Shown here one piece after another: positions 40,301-46,300 of a DNA stretch of 64,000 nt. Each line of letters opens with the position of its first letter. The stretch's first letter is position 1. Source of the DNA: Astropecten irregularis (taxonomy: Eukaryota; Echinodermata; Asteroidea; Paxillosida; Astropectinidae); contig OZ020245.1 in NCBI GenBank assembly GCA_963971285.1, positions 18,366,983-18,430,982 of the forward strand, read 5' to 3'. The notes below the pieces were generated by a model. That model was not told where the DNA came from. It saw only the letters and a list, made by a program, of their open reading frames with translations, and made no database searches. Position numbers and translations under genes: made by a program.

Positions 40301-43300
40301 GGCTGTCAAATGCAACAGAATGCAACAGAGTGCAACAGAATGCAATGGTCAAATCTGTTGCACTGTGCAATCAACAGCAACTACTGCTACACATGTAGCC
40401 TAGTAAGTCATGTAGCTATGGAAACCCAGTGGTTTACCAACAGCCAAGCCTGCTACAAGTTTATTATCATAGAGCTAGGAACTGCGGTATTTATATACAT
40501 TTTTTTACAATACGTGCAACAGAAGGCATCAGACCAGAGGTTGTTTGTTGACTACTTAATGCAACAACTCGCAACCATTCTTTACTACTGGTGCAAACTG
40601 CACTGCATTCAGCAGGATTTACATACATGTATGTGTAGGGTTAAAAACAAACAGCAAATGAGCAAACAAAATGGAGAGCTGCATGGAAACACTTGGGGGG
40701 TCACCGGTGGGGAAGACCAAAACACTAAAAGCAATCCATGGCCTCTGTGAATGTCCAGCCCAGCATCAGCACTGACACTTCCATAATGATGTATCTAAAG
40801 ACCATCACCGGTTTACTCATTTTTGACTGCGTTTTACACTCAATCCGGCAAGGGGGCTTCGATCCAGCAAGGGGGATTGAATGGGGATCATCCGGATCAA
40901 CATTATAACTTATAAGTGCAAACTCAACTACGATCAGGATCTGATCCGGGGCTGATCCGGCTTTTCAATTCCCCCTTTCGGGAAAGATCATATTGCACAG
41001 CGGTATCTGATCCCTCAATGTCATAATTGCCGCATCAGTTTCCGCAATCTGACACGACCACATCCGGTCTGCATTGCGTAAAAGAATGGGAGCCCAATAG
41101 CCCACGAAAAACAAACATGTAATGTGTTGTTGATGGAACGAAAAAAAATGGTGGCCAGTGACGACCTTAAACACGCACTTCCGTTGTGATTGAAGCCAGA
41201 TCGGGATTAAGAGTCAATGCAACAGTGAAAAGGCCCCCTATTCCACGTAGGGCTCCTATGCATCCAAAGTCCTAAGATTTATAGTAAGTTACGAAGAGTT
41301 TGGTGAAATCGTTCCCAGACCCCCAAAATCTGCAGCTCAGGAGCACTTACATACGTGTACGTATGTAGCTGTGATTCATCTTTGGCCCTGAAATAAACAC
41401 AAATTGGGAGTGGCCAACAATGGGAATTTGAAAACCTCCTAAATTGGACAACCTGTCACCTCTTGCATGTCAGTTGGGAGCACGGAATAAAAATGTTTAC
41501 ATGTGCATACCAAAGATTCCTTTGCGGGGGTTCACTAGTATCTTATAAAGGACACAAGCATTAAACTTTTGTTGATTTCTAAATAATACCAAATCAGTGC
41601 GTTTTCACATCAGATTGAGGTATTTATTGGCACAATAGATTTAAACCGATTTGGATTGATGACAAACGACAAATTACGCAGTGACATTCATTTTTGTCAC
41701 TTGAGGTTTCCAAAGCGTTTCAAAGAGAAATTTTCCACAGGAATTTCAACCGTTCTCAGGTGTGAATAACTTCATAAATACACAGTAAGCTTTCAGAGTT
41801 CAGACCAACACTTAATCACTTTAATGGCAGTGTTTTGATAACCTATGCAAATTACATGTAGGCTTGACCATCACCGACGTACATATGTAAATCAGCACTG
41901 CACACTCAGCGCTTTTCGAGTGCACATGAAAAACAAAAACATGTGCTGGGCCTGCTGGCTCAGGTGGGATTTGAACCCACGACTTCCTTCTTTAATAGTT
42001 TGTACATGTACATTTTGTACCACTAGACCACCAAGCATACTGGAGTTAGCTTGTTAACTCGAAACCAATATCACAGCGGGTACTGCAATTAATCATTGTT
42101 ACTATACTAATTTTGTGAGTGTGTCTTGGGGTGATAGAACAGTTTATATATAGGAGCCCTTCATACGTACAGGTGTAGGCCATGTACATTACATACATGC
42201 TTGCCCTATGCATGTGTGCACTCAAAAGCACTGACTGAGTACATATACATGCAGTGAGACTCAAAGTCAGTGCACAGCAAGTCTCATTTGTACATTGCAT
42301 GCATCATTCTATCCCCCATAGACAAAAAAAATCATAATTGCAATGCCAGCGTTTTTTTTTCCAAACGGAAACCAATGCTACATGTACACGTGCTTAATTT
42401 AGTGCCTGCAGCGAAAACGCGTTTGTAATCTGATGCATCATTATCAATCTTTAATAACTTTGTTTACACATGGCATTCCAAAGCTCTGTTTTTGCCATCA
42501 TCAACATGATACACGTGTTCAATTACTTACAGGTAAGGACCATGAACTTACATGTAAGCCATTGGAAGTACATGTAGGTTTCTGGCAGGTGTGTTTTTTA
42601 AACAGCCCTGGAAGTTGAACAGTTGCAGGTAATACATTTTATGTACATATGTAAACTAATACCAGTACACATGTTTCAGGTCTACAGCTGCATGTAGATA
42701 CGGTTTCAGATCAAAGTGTAATATTACATACACTGTACTGTACACGTATCCGTGTATCTGTTAAAATGAACCCTTACCACCCCAATTCTATCAAAAATCA
42801 CATTTCCTGTATGACAAGGTTTTGAACTTGAATGATTTGCTAGCTAGAAGGGCCCTGTCATGCCTGGTGGAGTAACTTTTAACAGGGCATGCTGGCCCTT
42901 CTACCAGTTCTACATTAACTAATGTACATACATGTAGCTTGCCCTTGGACTTGCCCTTAGACGTCAAGTCCAACCCGGATATTTGGCACCTGCTTTTGGC
43001 CCCAGGCACATTCAGGAAGGTTCCTGGACAAAAATTCCCCGGATTTCAAACCCTCAGGGGTTTGACTTTAAAAGCTAACATACTCTAAATTTGGCACCAT
43101 TTTTCATGAAACCCTTTGTGTTGAGCTTTGCATTAATTCTACAAAATTGAATCAATTCTACACATGATGTAACGCTGAAAGAGCCGTTGGCAATGCACGT
43201 ACATACATACAATTCATAATTTGACAACTCTCCACATAAAATTTCTGGTTACTGTTAAATTTGTCATGTACATATTTGTACATATGTAGTTTGTACATGT

Positions 43301-46300
43301 GTACAGTATGTATACATATACAGGCTTACATGCATCATTATATTTACACATAACAAAAGGTGCAGACTATGGTACATGTAAGTTGAATAAGTGTTTGCTA
43401 AAGAGTGGCCTTTGAAAATGTACTGTAGCTCAAACATGGTACATGTACACATAGTAAGTCACGCTTCAAAGTTCAGCTAGATCTGTGAAATTTCACAGAA
43501 GTACACGTGTGAATAAGTCGAAGAAAAAGAGTTTGTAATATACAGTCTATTCAAAGCACAGGTGTAAAGGTTATTTCACGCACACTTCTCTAAGTCTAGA
43601 CAATCCTGTTTCTTTTTATTGTCCTGATCCAATCCCAGGTCCGATCATTTTTTGTTCAACACAATACTTTCTTTCTTTCTTTTCTTTTCATCAAATAACC
43701 ACAATGGAAACTGACTCCAGGGATTTCATTATTAATACTGTGTACACTAAATGGACACGTGTAAAATGTGTATATATAACATAGTACTGTACCTGAAACA
43801 AAGCACAAAAACCTGAAATATTGAAGGACTGCCATTTATCGTATCAATCAATGTAACAGTGTATTAAAAAGCGTTTAGTTTGAATAATCAGCACTTGGAT
43901 CTTGATTGGGCTTCTTGTCCAGTGATGTTGGGTAGGAAAGGTGAAGAATCAAGGCCAAGACCAGGGACCAATTTCATGGAGCTGCTGCTCAGCACAAAAA
44001 AAATTGCTTAGCACCAAAATGTCTTGCCCAATAAAACAAACTACAGTACTAAAAAATACCATTTGATATTCATGGTCAGCGAACAACAGCCAAAGAACAA
44101 TCACAAGTGATACACAACACATGGAAATTTGGTTTTTAATCCTGCGCTTATGTACATACATATATATTCACTCGCAAGGTACATGTATTAAAGTCAGTGC
44201 CAAATGTTCACAATAGCAAACTAGCAATAAATCCTTGAACTACACATTGAAGTTTCTCCCTACTCCAGGAAATACAGAATTTTCTGCTTCTGACTGTATC
44301 ATATAATGTACTGAGTGATTATACATACACCCTGTACGTGCACGTTGATACTGTAACAAGCAGTAGGCCTACCATGATATTGGGCCCGCTGCCACAAACA
44401 ATGTACATAATGTATAGCAAAGCTTCTACACATGTACATGTACTGTACAATGATCAGAAAGTTCATCTTCATGATTCGTTCCAAACTCCAAATTTATCTT
44501 ATCTACAGTATCTCATCGATCAGCTTGATCTTGAATTATTTAAATGGTATTTCATATAATATTGCACAGGTACAATTCGAAATGTTTACAGGGCAATAGG
44601 GCAAATACGTTGATAGAGCAATAGGGCATTACTGTAGCTGTCCATGCATTATCTGCATCATAGGACCTACATATGTATACAAAGACCGAAAACAGTCATA
44701 TTCACCAGTGAGCTAAGAGTAAGGGGTAGAGGAGTGTTTTAAATGTTACAAAAAGGCCAAGGCCAAGGTACGGAATTGTCACATGAAACTTCCAGTGTAT
44801 TCCTGGGGGGTCAATTCCATTGTGCTGCTAATTACCAGCAATATGTCATGCTCAATGGCAACGACCTTGTCAAAAATCTTACCCACTTACACAAGGCACA
44901 GAAATGGTAATGTTATGTAAGTGGGTTTTGTTGGAGGTGTTTGATTTTGAAAAGTGGGCACTGCAGTTGCCAGCCTGCTAGGTACATTTTGATGTTACAT
45001 GTATGTCAAGTTTTACTATATAATCAAAAACCTGCTGTATTACACTGTATAACATCTACAATGTATAAAAGTTGGATTATGAATGGATGAGGACAAAGTT
45101 ACATAAGATTCAAGGGCAGCATACAATGTAGTTTTCAATCAAAATCAGGCCTGCATTTGCATGTATTTGCTATGGACCACTCGTTTTCTGGCAATTAGTG
45201 CTGGTAGACAACTGCTAGAAGCACCTGACAGTGACCAGGCCTGGGGCCAATTTCATAAAACTGTTAAGCACAAAAATTTGCTTAGCACAAAAATGTCTCG
45301 CCCAATAAAACAAACCACCATTGAAAATTCCATTCGATATTCATGGTCAGCGAACAGTCAAAGAACAATCACAAGTGATACACAACACATGGACATTTGG
45401 TTGTTAACCCTGTTTTTATTAAGACAGAAATGTCATGCTTAGCAATATTTTGTGCTTAACTGTTAAAAAAAAATTGGCCCCTGGCTATGAAGTAGAAATC
45501 AAATGGGTTAGCCCCTTTCGCCAACCAACAATTCTAATTTTTTTAAATCTACATGTATATTAAATGTTAATACAATGACGGTGTCCAATTTTCAACTTGC
45601 TTGTCTAGTTTTGATTTGTGGTTTTATAAGTTATTTTTAACAGATGACAGCAAAACAGAGAAACACAAAGAGCCTTGGGATTCTAGGAATTGCTTTCTGT
45701 ACCATACCGAAACAGAAATCTTCACACATTTATCTATGACTTTATGGTAGAAACATACTGTACCATTAACATTTTTCTGCCTGAAATGCTGTAAGGGCCT
45801 ATTTATCCAGAAAAGGAGTAAAACCAATGACCAAAAACAATTTTGATCTTTTAAAGATCAAACATAAGGTGAAAGAGTTTTAAAATACTCACTGTGGCCG
45901 TGTTTCACTGTTTTCTCAAAAAGTGGATACCGTATGGCACTGAAATTTCACATATGTTTTACTGTACAGTGTATCTTCAACTTCCTTGATATTTTTGCTT
46001 ACAAATGAATCTGCATTCTTTGACCAAACCAGAGTATGATTATTACCTTTAAGTTCTTACTAGATTCTGCAGCACCTCAAACCAGTGTCTAGTCTACTAC
46101 ATTGGATGCCATACAAATTAAAGCAATTTAAATCAACTGCCATACTCTCAGGGAATGATACAAACAATGTGTACATTCAGCTGCTGCAGAGCCTTCCGTT
46201 TCTACTACCGGGTACTCTAAATTAAGAATGCGGCTTTCCAAGGTTTGCTTGTCACTCAAGCGGCACCTCAGAATAATGTTTTGTATTGTACATTGGACAT

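Noticed and set aside
40310..40750. 146-codon plus-strand ORF
   Set aside because: Begins in a TGCAACAGAA repeat and resembles no known family; no support for expression.
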